This document shows, in pieces, positions 1 to 6,212 of a stretch of 7,466 nucleotides of DNA. Under the pieces are notes generated by a model, which was given only the letters and a program-made list of their open reading frames with translations, had not been told where the DNA came from and made no database searches. Each line of letters opens with the position of its first letter. Position 1 is the first letter of the stretch. Source of the stretch: Acidobacteriaceae bacterium (GTDB taxonomy: Bacteria; Acidobacteriota; Terriglobia; Terriglobales; Acidobacteriaceae); the NCBI GenBank assembly GCA_003165855.1, contig PMXH01000605.1, forward strand, positions 1 through 7,466. Direction: 5' to 3'. A program made the translations under genes and the position numbers.

Positions 1-1153
1 CGATGGTCCAGAGCGTCCTCGTCGCGGCAGGGAACTTGCTGGCGAAAACACCGGCCTGAACAACCCGCGTGTGCGGCTCCCAGTCAGGACTGCGAAGGTT
101 CTCCGCCATGGCTCGCTCGATGCGCGTGAATCGCAACACGGCCTCCGCATCGTTGGGATTCATTTCGTACCAGAAGCCCCAAAGATTTTCCAGGACGGCG
201 TAGCCTTCGCCGTTAAAGAATGCGTGTTGCAGGCTGTCAGTTTTGTCTCGCGTAAACCGGTCCGTGACATTCACAGTGTGGCGCGTCTCCAGCCATTTTG
301 TTTTGTCCACCATGGGGACGAAGGGATACTCCTTGCCTTCCCAAGTAACCCAGTCGTTCCAGCCAATGTTGGTCCAGGCGAGCGACTCATCGCGGGGTTC
401 GAATTGCGGTTCGAGCGCGAGCGGGTGGCCGGTGGCGTCGGAGGCGAGCCGGAACGATAACGGTACGCTCTCGAGCGTGTCGAAGTTGATGCCGTCCGCT
501 CCGATCTCCGCCAGCAGTTGCGAGATCGAAATCCAGGGGAAGGCGCCTTCATCGCGGGTGCCCGTATCCCACGCCAGGATGGGGAAGAAGACTTTCACAC
601 CGCGACTGTGGAATTGCTCAACCATCCGTCGGAGCCCCGGGATGCCGCCGGGCAGATCGCGCAGGAGATCGAATTGATTGCGATCGTCGACGCCGAGGTT
701 GGGGTAGACATGCCAAATGAGGACGGCGTCGATAGGACCGATGCGGCTCTCGGTCTCATTCAGGAAACGATCTACGGTGTACTCGCCCTTCTCGGGATCG
801 TAGAAACTGCGGTCCCAAATGAGCAGCTGCACCTGGGAAAAGACGTGCTGGGTCCACTCCAGTTCGGGGCGTTCGAATTGCGACCCGTCGTAGCGAAGAC
901 GAATGCGCCGATCGGTTCGCCACGCTCTGAGCTGATCGAGCCAGGCCGCGGTATTCGCCGGATCTTCCGGCCCGGAGAAGAAGATTTCGCTAGGCGGGGG
1001 CATGTCGGACAAATTCATAACACCGGTAGGAGAGACCAGGGGGTGACGCGCCTTCCACTCGTCAGGGAAAGCTACACAGTCAAAGAAGAAGATCAGGAGG
1101 CCAGCAAGCACGATGCAGCGCAAGACGAGAGCACGGTTCATGAGCGCGGTCAT
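1..1153 (-). CDS. Secreted TIM-barrel/glycoside-hydrolase-like protein, C-terminus outside window
   Basis: An uninterrupted minus-strand frame of 384 codons runs from an ATG at 1153 off the left edge. The start has a short N region, a hydrophobic stretch at about residues 9-25 and a plausible signal peptidase I site after C-V-A near residue 28, so the product is probably exported. The rest is rich in Trp, Tyr and Asp. It alternates strand-like segments (DAVLIWHVYPN at 142-152, KVFFPILAWD at 187-196, DGINFDTL at 220-227) with helices, as in a TIM barrel, and Asp196 and Asp225 at strand ends are candidate active-site acids. From memory, similar acidobacterial proteins are annotated as SUMF1/formylglycine-generating-enzyme-like because of a C-terminal domain; that part is not visible here, so no reaction is assigned. 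No Shine-Dalgarno sequence precedes the ATG at 1153 or the in-frame ATG at 1141, so the start is uncertain. It lies 100 bases downstream of the receptor gene on the same strand. Confidence is high for a real gene and low for function. Confidence 0.8.
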   Translation of the reverse strand, partial: MTALMNRALVLRCIVLAGLLIFFFDCVAFPDEWKARHPLVSPTGVMNLSDMPPPSEIFFSGPEDPANTAAWLDQLRAWRTDRRIRLRYDGSQFERPELEWTQHVFSQVQLLIWDRSFYDPEKGEYTVDRFLNETESRIGPIDAVLIWHVYPNLGVDDRNQFDLLRDLPGGIPGLRRMVEQFHSRGVKVFFPILAWDTGTRDEGAFPWISISQLLAEIGADGINFDTLESVPLSFRLASDATGHPLALEPQFEPRDESLAWTNIGWNDWVTWEGKEYPFVPMVDKTKWLETRHTVNVTDRFTRDKTDSLQHAFFNGEGYAVLENLWGFWYEMNPNDAEAVLRFTRIERAMAENLRSPDWEPHTRVVQAGVFASKFPAATRTLWTI

Positions 1154-1190
1154 TGAGACGATTCGTAGATTGGCTTTTCGAGAGCGAACC

Positions 1191-1219
1191 GGGAAAGCCG
1201 TATCTAGTATAGCTTTCCC
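1191..1219. repeat. Perfect 8-bp inverted repeat between receptor gene and secreted-protein gene
   Basis: GGGAAAGC at 1191-1198 is the exact reverse complement of GCTTTCCC at 1212-1219, with a 13-base loop. It begins 35 bases after the receptor stop codon and ends 38 bases before the next start. No T-run follows on the minus strand, so it is not a standard intrinsic terminator. The loop holds the TATACT hexamer described separately, so the repeat could be an operator, a transcript-end hairpin, or both. The role is inferred from position only. Confidence 0.5.
1206..1211 (-). promoter_or_regulatory. Candidate -10 box (TATACT) for the secreted-protein gene
   Basis: Read on the minus strand, TATACT matches the sigma70 -10 consensus at five of six bases and lies 52 bases upstream of the ATG at 1153. 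No convincing -35 hexamer sits at the right distance: AATTCA at a 17-base spacing is a poor match. An activator-dependent promoter or a chance match are both possible. It lies in the loop of the 1191-1219 inverted repeat. Confidence 0.3.
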
Positions 1220-1253
1220 CAGTCCGCCTGAATTGACACCGCGTCTGACTGCT

Positions 1254-4200
1254 CTAGAAGTTCAGCCTTAGAGCAAATTGAATCACGCGGGGATTGTTTA
1301 CCGTCTCGTTCACCAACCCGAAAGTGGAGCTCGAATCCACGTCCTGCATCCCGCTGCTGCCACCGCTCAAAAAGAACTGTGGGTGATTCAGGATATTGAA
1401 GAACTCAGCCCGGAATTCCACATAAGTTCCTTCGCGGAACGACAAGGGGAAGTTCTTCATGACTGAGAAATCCGTATTCACGAAGCGCGGTCCATAGAGC
1501 GGTGCGCGAGCGGAATTCCCCAGTTCTCCGGCTGGGGCGTCCATGAACGCGCAGGAATTGAACCAATGCAAGAGCGTATGTACTTGGGATGGAGCAGCGC
1601 AGGTCGGGTTGGCGGCAATTGGGCCGGCTTGGTTCGGGTCGCCTACCTCATCGGGGCGATTCAGGCTGTTGCCGTTCCACTGAAAATTCACACCGGAGCC
1701 GCTGAAATTGCCGTTGGCGCTGGCGACGGCGAACAGCGGGAATCCGGAAGTAGCTCTCTCTATCACGTTCAGTTTCCAGTTGCCCAGCACCGCGTTGACC
1801 GGGCTGCCCCAGGTGCTTCCGAACTTCTTGCCTTTGCCGAACGGTAGGTCGTAGAGGACGCTGGCAGTGAAGGAGTTATTGAGGTTGAGTTGAGACAACC
1901 CCCAATCGGCCTTCTGAGTTCCGGGCAAAGGCCAGAACGTTGCGCCAGGAGGCGTACCATCCCCGTCGGGAAAGCCGGAGTCGAACGTTCTCGACCATGT
2001 GTAGCCCACGAGGGCGTAGAGACCATGGCGGGCGCTCTTGGTTTCTGCCTTCACTTGCAGAGAATCGTAACGCGCTCTGCCTATATCGTTGACGTTAGAG
2101 ACCGTCGTGAATTCGCCATAAGGAGCGGCGAACGCGGTTCCACCTGGACCGCAGCCGAGCGTATACCCAGGAACGACGCCGCATGCAGCTGGCGATCCCA
2201 CGTTCTCGTTCAGGCCATCTACCAGGATGCGAGTGCTGCGCGAGCCCGCATATCCCACGGTCAGCACGACATTTTGCGGCAGTTGGCGCTCAATGTTGAG
2301 GTTGAACTGCTGCACCATGCCTTGTTTGAAATTGAGGTTTTGCGACAAAATCGTTCCGGTAAAATTGGCAGGATTCGGTTGTGCTTCATAGGGCGCGCAG
2401 GGACAATTTCCGGCACTATTCGAGCCCTGCAGGAAACCAAGTTGAAGGCCGCAGTTCAACGGCGTTGCTGAAGTAGCGTTGCCAAAGGGGCAAGGGTTGC
2501 CTACAGTCGCCGGGATAAATGGGGTGGTCGCGGTGGCTGGAATTGGCGGAGTGCCAGAGAAGTAATTGAACTGGTCGATTTCCGCGTAATACGGTGGGTT
2601 TTGCCAAAGTCCCTGGGCACCCTGACTCCATGCGGAATCGTGGTAGATAGCATAGCCGGCGCGAATTGCGGTGGTCTGGCTTCCCAGAGGCTTCCAGGCC
2701 AAGCCGATCCGTGGCTCAAGAGCGGTTTTGTCAAATTGAATGCCTACAGCCGGATCGCTAGGAACGCAGATGGCACAGTTTGCCTGAGGACTGCTTCCCG
2801 CGACCAGATACTTGCCGGTCTGGAAATCGAAGTTGGCCTGGCGATTTTCGTTTTCGGTCTCGGGCGTGACGAGTGCCCAACCCAGGCCGATGTTCACCGT
2901 AAGATTGTTGGACACGCGCCAATCGTCCTGCACAAACGGCCGGTACATCTTCCAACGGCGTCCAGTGGTTGATCCGTTGAACGTCTGATCGTGGATCGCA
3001 CCGGTGACTTGGCCCAACAGCAGGTCCGCGGCGTCATCCCCGGTGAATGAACCGCTGCCACCATTCAGAATGAAGTAGCCGTCCTGGAAACCATTGGTTC
3101 GCACATTCATCTGGTTGACACGAATTCCAACGCCAAAGCGGACGTTGTGCTTGCCGCGAATCATGTCGAAGGTATCGGAAACGGAATAAACGTTGGTGCC
3201 TCCCTGAAAGGGAGCAAAGCCGCGATCGCCTAAAGACCAGTAATCGGTCATTTGGGTGGAACTCAAACCGCAACTCATGCAGTCCTGCGTCGACTGGTTC
3301 AGACTAGCTGGGTAGCCAGTGACGCTATCGCACTGACTTGACAGATCGGCGCCCTGAATTGCCAGTAGGGCAGCCGTGCACGTGCGGCCCCCGAAATCCC
3401 CCCAGCTATTAATGTGATTGAATATCCGGTTGAACCCGGCGCTGAACTGGTTGATAGTGCGATCGGAAAGGACGTGGGTTTCCGACACCGCCACATTACG
3501 ACCGTGGTTGGTTATGTTCTGTGTGCTGGCAAAAGGACTCTGCTCGGCAAATCCCGGCGAGCCTCCCGGAACGAAGGATACGGCTTGATCGTAGCTGAAG
3601 CGGGCAAAGATCGAATCCTTGCTGGAGAAATTGTGATCCAGGCGGATGTCGAACTCGCCCTCGTTAAGCTTCCTGACGGGAACGTTGGCGTAGTTGTAGC
3701 CCACCTGCCCCGCGTCGCTGACGTTGTTCTGGGGATAAAGCAGAATCATCTGTTGGCCGGCCTGATCGAACATATTGGTCGGAATCTTGTTACAGGGCGC
3801 GCCGCCCGTTTGCACCCCACCGGGACCGGCCGGGATCGCATTATCTGAGACGTCGCACTGGAATGGCGTGGCTGTATACGGGTTGACGAGGTCGACGAAA
3901 CCGTCGTGGTTGCTAGAGCCATCGAAAAGGCCAGGCCGGGCGAGTCCTAAAGGGTCCAGACTGAAATCGCCGCCCATCATCTTCTGCGTCGGAACTATCC
4001 CTACGAACGGGATTCCGTGCCGCTGCATCTTGGCTTGGTAATCAACGAAGAAGAACGTCTTATCCTTCTGGATTGGTCCGCCCAGGGATCCGCCGAATTG
4101 ATTGAGATTGAACTGTTCCTTGGTGGCGGCGAAGTAGCTGCTGGCATCGAGGGCGGTGTTGCGGAAGTACTCGAAAAGTGATCCGTGGAACTGGTTCGAT

Positions 4201-4964
4201 CCTGACTTCGTGGTGACGAGCACTGTTGGACCCGCCCTCGTACCGTATTCAGCCGAGTAGTTGTAGGTGAGAACCTTAAATTCCTGGATGTCATCGATGG
4301 AAGAGAAAATCGAGATACCGCCAGAGGTGAGTTCATTGTTGTCGTTGCCATCGAGCAACCAGTCGGTGCTCTGGGCACGCGATCCACCAACCGAAAGCGA
4401 GAACGTTCCGCGAGTGGAGACTTCGCTGCTGCCGCCGCCATTGAAGAAGCTCTGGGGGTTGGTCTCCTGAGTGGTGCCCGGGGTAAGTGTGGCCAACTGG
4501 ACGAAATCGCGGCCGTTGAGGGGAAGGTCGGCCACCTGCTCGGAGGTAATGACCTGACCGAGAGTGGGATTAGCGGTCTCTACCGCGACTTCAGTGGCAT
4601 TGACTTCAACGGTGGAGGAAACTGATGCGGGCACGAGGGCGAAATCCACTTCGCGCTGCTCATCGACCTGGAGGCGAATGTCCTTCTGTTCGGTGGTTTG
4701 AAACCCTTGCGACTCCACTCGAATCGTGTAGAACGACACGGGCAGCAGGGGAATCAGGTAGTGTCCTGAATCATCGGTCTTGGCTTCGCGGGCAAGACCC
4801 GTGTCCCGCGAAACGGCCTTTACGGTTGCGCCCGAGACTACGGCGCCAGCCTTGTCGGAAACGGTTCCAGAAAAACTACCAGTTGCCTGACCGTGCAGCA
4901 TGGGACAGATGGCAAATACTAACGAACAGACAGCCGCTACAAGCAGCGCTCTCTTGTTAAGCAT
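1254..4964 (-). CDS. Oar-like TonB-dependent outer-membrane receptor with carboxypeptidase-regulatory-like domain
   Basis: This 1236-residue protein is predicted to form a gated outer-membrane barrel for substrate import. The order is: a signal peptide (residues 1 to about 27, Lys-Arg then a hydrophobic core, cleavage near H-G-Q-A); a CarboxypepD_reg-like beta-sandwich (about 29-115); a plug-like region (about 125-255) containing LPLNGRDF at 147-154 and DDIQEFKV at 224-231; then the barrel, from about FHGSLFEYFRNT (259-270) to the end. The chain ends in alternating hydrophobic residues and a terminal Phe (RVIQFALRLNF), the usual signal for barrel assembly. No clear TonB box is visible, as is common for this class, so energy coupling is inferred from family. 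The mature chain has sixteen cysteines, all in close pairs. The start at 4964 is preferred because GAAAGGGG lies 5 bases upstream and the signal peptide begins there; the frame stays open to an ATG at 5069, but that overlaps the predicted promoter spacer. The substrate cannot be read from sequence. Length and layout match the large receptors typical of Acidobacteriota. Confidence 0.93.
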   Translation of the reverse strand: MLNKRALLVAAVCSLVFAICPMLHGQATGSFSGTVSDKAGAVVSGATVKAVSRDTGLAREAKTDDSGHYLIPLLPVSFYTIRVESQGFQTTEQKDIRLQVDEQREVDFALVPASVSSTVEVNATEVAVETANPTLGQVITSEQVADLPLNGRDFVQLATLTPGTTQETNPQSFFNGGGSSEVSTRGTFSLSVGGSRAQSTDWLLDGNDNNELTSGGISIFSSIDDIQEFKVLTYNYSAEYGTRAGPTVLVTTKSGSNQFHGSLFEYFRNTALDASSYFAATKEQFNLNQFGGSLGGPIQKDKTFFFVDYQAKMQRHGIPFVGIVPTQKMMGGDFSLDPLGLARPGLFDGSSNHDGFVDLVNPYTATPFQCDVSDNAIPAGPGGVQTGGAPCNKIPTNMFDQAGQQMILLYPQNNVSDAGQVGYNYANVPVRKLNEGEFDIRLDHNFSSKDSIFARFSYDQAVSFVPGGSPGFAEQSPFASTQNITNHGRNVAVSETHVLSDRTINQFSAGFNRIFNHINSWGDFGGRTCTAALLAIQGADLSSQCDSVTGYPASLNQSTQDCMSCGLSSTQMTDYWSLGDRGFAPFQGGTNVYSVSDTFDMIRGKHNVRFGVGIRVNQMNVRTNGFQDGYFILNGGSGSFTGDDAADLLLGQVTGAIHDQTFNGSTTGRRWKMYRPFVQDDWRVSNNLTVNIGLGWALVTPETENENRQANFDFQTGKYLVAGSSPQANCAICVPSDPAVGIQFDKTALEPRIGLAWKPLGSQTTAIRAGYAIYHDSAWSQGAQGLWQNPPYYAEIDQFNYFSGTPPIPATATTPFIPATVGNPCPFGNATSATPLNCGLQLGFLQGSNSAGNCPCAPYEAQPNPANFTGTILSQNLNFKQGMVQQFNLNIERQLPQNVVLTVGYAGSRSTRILVDGLNENVGSPAACGVVPGYTLGCGPGGTAFAAPYGEFTTVSNVNDIGRARYDSLQVKAETKSARHGLYALVGYTWSRTFDSGFPDGDGTPPGATFWPLPGTQKADWGLSQLNLNNSFTASVLYDLPFGKGKKFGSTWGSPVNAVLGNWKLNVIERATSGFPLFAVASANGNFSGSGVNFQWNGNSLNRPDEVGDPNQAGPIAANPTCAAPSQVHTLLHWFNSCAFMDAPAGELGNSARAPLYGPRFVNTDFSVMKNFPLSFREGTYVEFRAEFFNILNHPQFFLSGGSSGMQDVDSSSTFGLVNETVNNPRVIQFALRLNF

Positions 4965-4969
4965 TAAAG

Positions 4970-4976
4970 CCCCTTT
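4970..4976 (-). promoter_or_regulatory. Ribosome binding site deciding the receptor start
   Basis: The minus strand reads AAAGGGG followed by CTTTA and then the ATG at 4964. The purine run is a good partner for the 16S anti-Shine-Dalgarno and has a 5-base spacer. It supports the 4964 start over the upstream in-frame ATG at 5069. Its first two bases also belong to the 3' arm of the leader hairpin at 4975-4994. Confidence 0.6.
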
Positions 4977-4994
4977 CGGCGGACCCGCGCCGAA
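4975..4994 (-). other. Leader hairpin adjoining the receptor ribosome binding site
   Basis: On the minus strand TTCGGCG (4994-4988) pairs perfectly with CGCCGAA (4981-4975) across a 6-base loop, CGGGTC. The stem is GC-rich and ends on the first As of the Shine-Dalgarno sequence, so it could shape ribosome access. Two bases upstream is a smaller hairpin, ACGGA (5013-5009) with TCCGT (5001-4997), loop of 7. Both lie in the predicted leader. Pairing is seen directly; a regulatory role is inference. Confidence 0.4.
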
Positions 4995-5055
4995 TGACGG
5001 AAAAGGTCTCCGTTCCGCAGGCAGTAAATTTGGAAGTCTCGGACCGTAGAAACGC

Positions 5056-5085
5056 CTTATAAATGGCAACTCATTACGAAGTCAA
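5056..5085 (-). promoter_or_regulatory. Predicted sigma70-type promoter of the receptor gene
   Basis: On the minus strand TTGACT (5085-5080) is separated by 18 bases from TATAAG (5061-5056), or by 17 bases from the overlapping TTATAA. Both hexamers are close to consensus. Transcription would start near 5049, giving a leader of about 85 bases before the ATG at 4964. It is the best promoter-like site in the 216-base gap after the ribokinase gene. No terminator hairpin with a T-run was seen in that gap, so read-through from the ribokinase gene remains possible. Confidence 0.6.
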
Positions 5086-5180
5086 GACTTTTCGATAGTT
5101 CTAACGCACTAAGAGCCGTCAAATTTCCGAACCGGCACACAAGAAAATCCGCAGCAAGTTTCTCAATATCTCTGGTTTAC

Positions 5181-6116
5181 CTAATTCTTGGAACAGGAAG
5201 TCCATTCCGCATCGAAGCGGGCGCGATCATAGAAGGATTTTTGCGTTCCGATGCCTGTCGTCGAAAGTCCAGCATACAGATTGGCGCGCCGCACTGCCTC
5301 TCGCTCCAGTACTCCTTCCGCCAGGAATACGGCGAAGCTCCCGATGAACGCGTCACCCGCGCCAGTGCTATCGATACTCTTCACGGCAAATGGTGGCACG
5401 TGCTCGCTTATCCCGGGACCGGCGAGCAGAGATCCGTTGGCTCCCAACGTAATGATGACGCGGCGAATGCCGCCGGCCAGCAACTTCTCCGCGCACTTCT
5501 TCGCGTCTTCGACATTCCGCACTGCGACCCCGGTAATGGTTTCGGCCTCGCTCTCGTTCGGAACGAAGTAATCGAGGTCAGTGAGCGCGCGCATCTCGAC
5601 GGACTGCCCGGGTGCGGGGTTCAGGATGCAGCGAATGCCATGCTTTCGCGCGAAGGCTACCGTGTAGTAAACGGTTTCCAGCGGGATCTCAAACTGGAGG
5701 ACGATACAGTCCGTGGTTTTCAACATCTCCGCGGCGGCATCAACGTCGGCCGGTCGCAACGCGTCGTTGGCCCCCTTCACCACCAAAATACGGTTTTGCC
5801 CGTTGGGCTCAACGAAGATCGGTGCAACCCCGCTCGATAATCCTTCGACCTGCTGAACGTGGGTTGTGTCGATACCCAGCGACTTGAAGTTTTCGATGGT
5901 CGCCGGACCGAACAGGTCGCTGCCAACACGAGCCACCATGAACACGTCCGCGCCACAAAGACGAGCTGCGGCCGCCTGATTCGCGCCTTTGCCCCCGAAT
6001 CCGAGATTGAATGCCTGCCCGAATATTGTTTCCCCGGGTCTTGGGAACTGGTCCGTGAAGGTTGTCAGATCGATGTTGGCACTGCCGACTACTGCAATTC
6101 GAGGGCGCCTAGCCAT
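5181..6116 (-). CDS. rbsK: Ribokinase (PfkB family)
   Basis: This 311-residue cytoplasmic enzyme is predicted to use ATP to phosphorylate D-ribose to ribose 5-phosphate, feeding the pentose phosphate pathway and nucleotide synthesis. Its length is close to that of the Escherichia coli enzyme (309), and key positions match its numbering: Asn14 and Asp16 in the sugar-contacting N-terminus, GGKGANQA at 41-48 (first PfkB signature), Glu143 in LQFEIP, NPAP at 166-169, TLGANG at 223-228 in the nucleotide-binding part, and DSTGAGDAF at 249-257 with catalytic base Asp255 and the anion hole. GTQKS at 290-294 corresponds to the C-terminal part of the monovalent-cation site. An in-frame TAA lies 3 bases upstream of the ATG, so the protein cannot start earlier; the Shine-Dalgarno sequence is weak (GAGA). 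A promoter lies just upstream, after the aldehyde dehydrogenase gene. A related specificity such as deoxyribose is possible, but the conserved contact residues favour ribose. Confidence 0.93.
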   Translation of the reverse strand: MARRPRIAVVGSANIDLTTFTDQFPRPGETIFGQAFNLGFGGKGANQAAAARLCGADVFMVARVGSDLFGPATIENFKSLGIDTTHVQQVEGLSSGVAPIFVEPNGQNRILVVKGANDALRPADVDAAAEMLKTTDCIVLQFEIPLETVYYTVAFARKHGIRCILNPAPGQSVEMRALTDLDYFVPNESEAETITGVAVRNVEDAKKCAEKLLAGGIRRVIITLGANGSLLAGPGISEHVPPFAVKSIDSTGAGDAFIGSFAVFLAEGVLEREAVRRANLYAGLSTTGIGTQKSFYDRARFDAEWTSCSKN

Positions 6117-6144
6117 AATTTATTCAGAAATCTCGCGACCGCCG

Positions 6145-6173
6145 AGTCTATTTGGCGCTCCTGATTGTGTCAA
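6145..6173 (-). promoter_or_regulatory. rbsK: Predicted sigma70-type promoter of the ribokinase gene
   Basis: On the minus strand a perfect -35 hexamer TTGACA (6173-6168) is followed after 17 bases by TAGACT (6150-6145), which matches the -10 consensus at four of six bases. Transcription would start near 6138, leaving about 20 bases before the ATG at 6116. It lies wholly in the 96-base gap after the aldehyde dehydrogenase stop, so the kinase can probably be transcribed independently of the gene upstream. Confidence 0.6.
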
Positions 6174-6212
6174 TGGAGGTGCCCGGTACAATGCAGCAAG
6201 CTTTGCCCGCCA

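Noticed and set aside
518..1156. A 212-codon plus-strand open frame opposite the secreted-protein gene.
   Set aside because: The opposite strand has a longer uninterrupted frame with a signal peptide and protein-like composition. The plus frame gives no recognisable motif and is a shadow of high-GC coding sequence.
1233..1238. A plus-strand TTGACA as a forward promoter.
   Set aside because: No -10-like hexamer lies 16-18 bases downstream and no plus-strand gene follows.
4965..5069. An upstream in-frame ATG at 5069 that would add 35 residues to the receptor.
   Set aside because: It lies between the -35 and -10 hexamers of the predicted promoter, the added stretch is Pro/Arg-rich and would bury the signal peptide, and the ATG at 4964 has a good ribosome binding site.
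5086..5180. An intrinsic terminator after the ribokinase gene.
   Set aside because: Only 3-4 bp stems (such as GCCG with CGGC) and no hairpin followed by a T-run were found on the minus strand.
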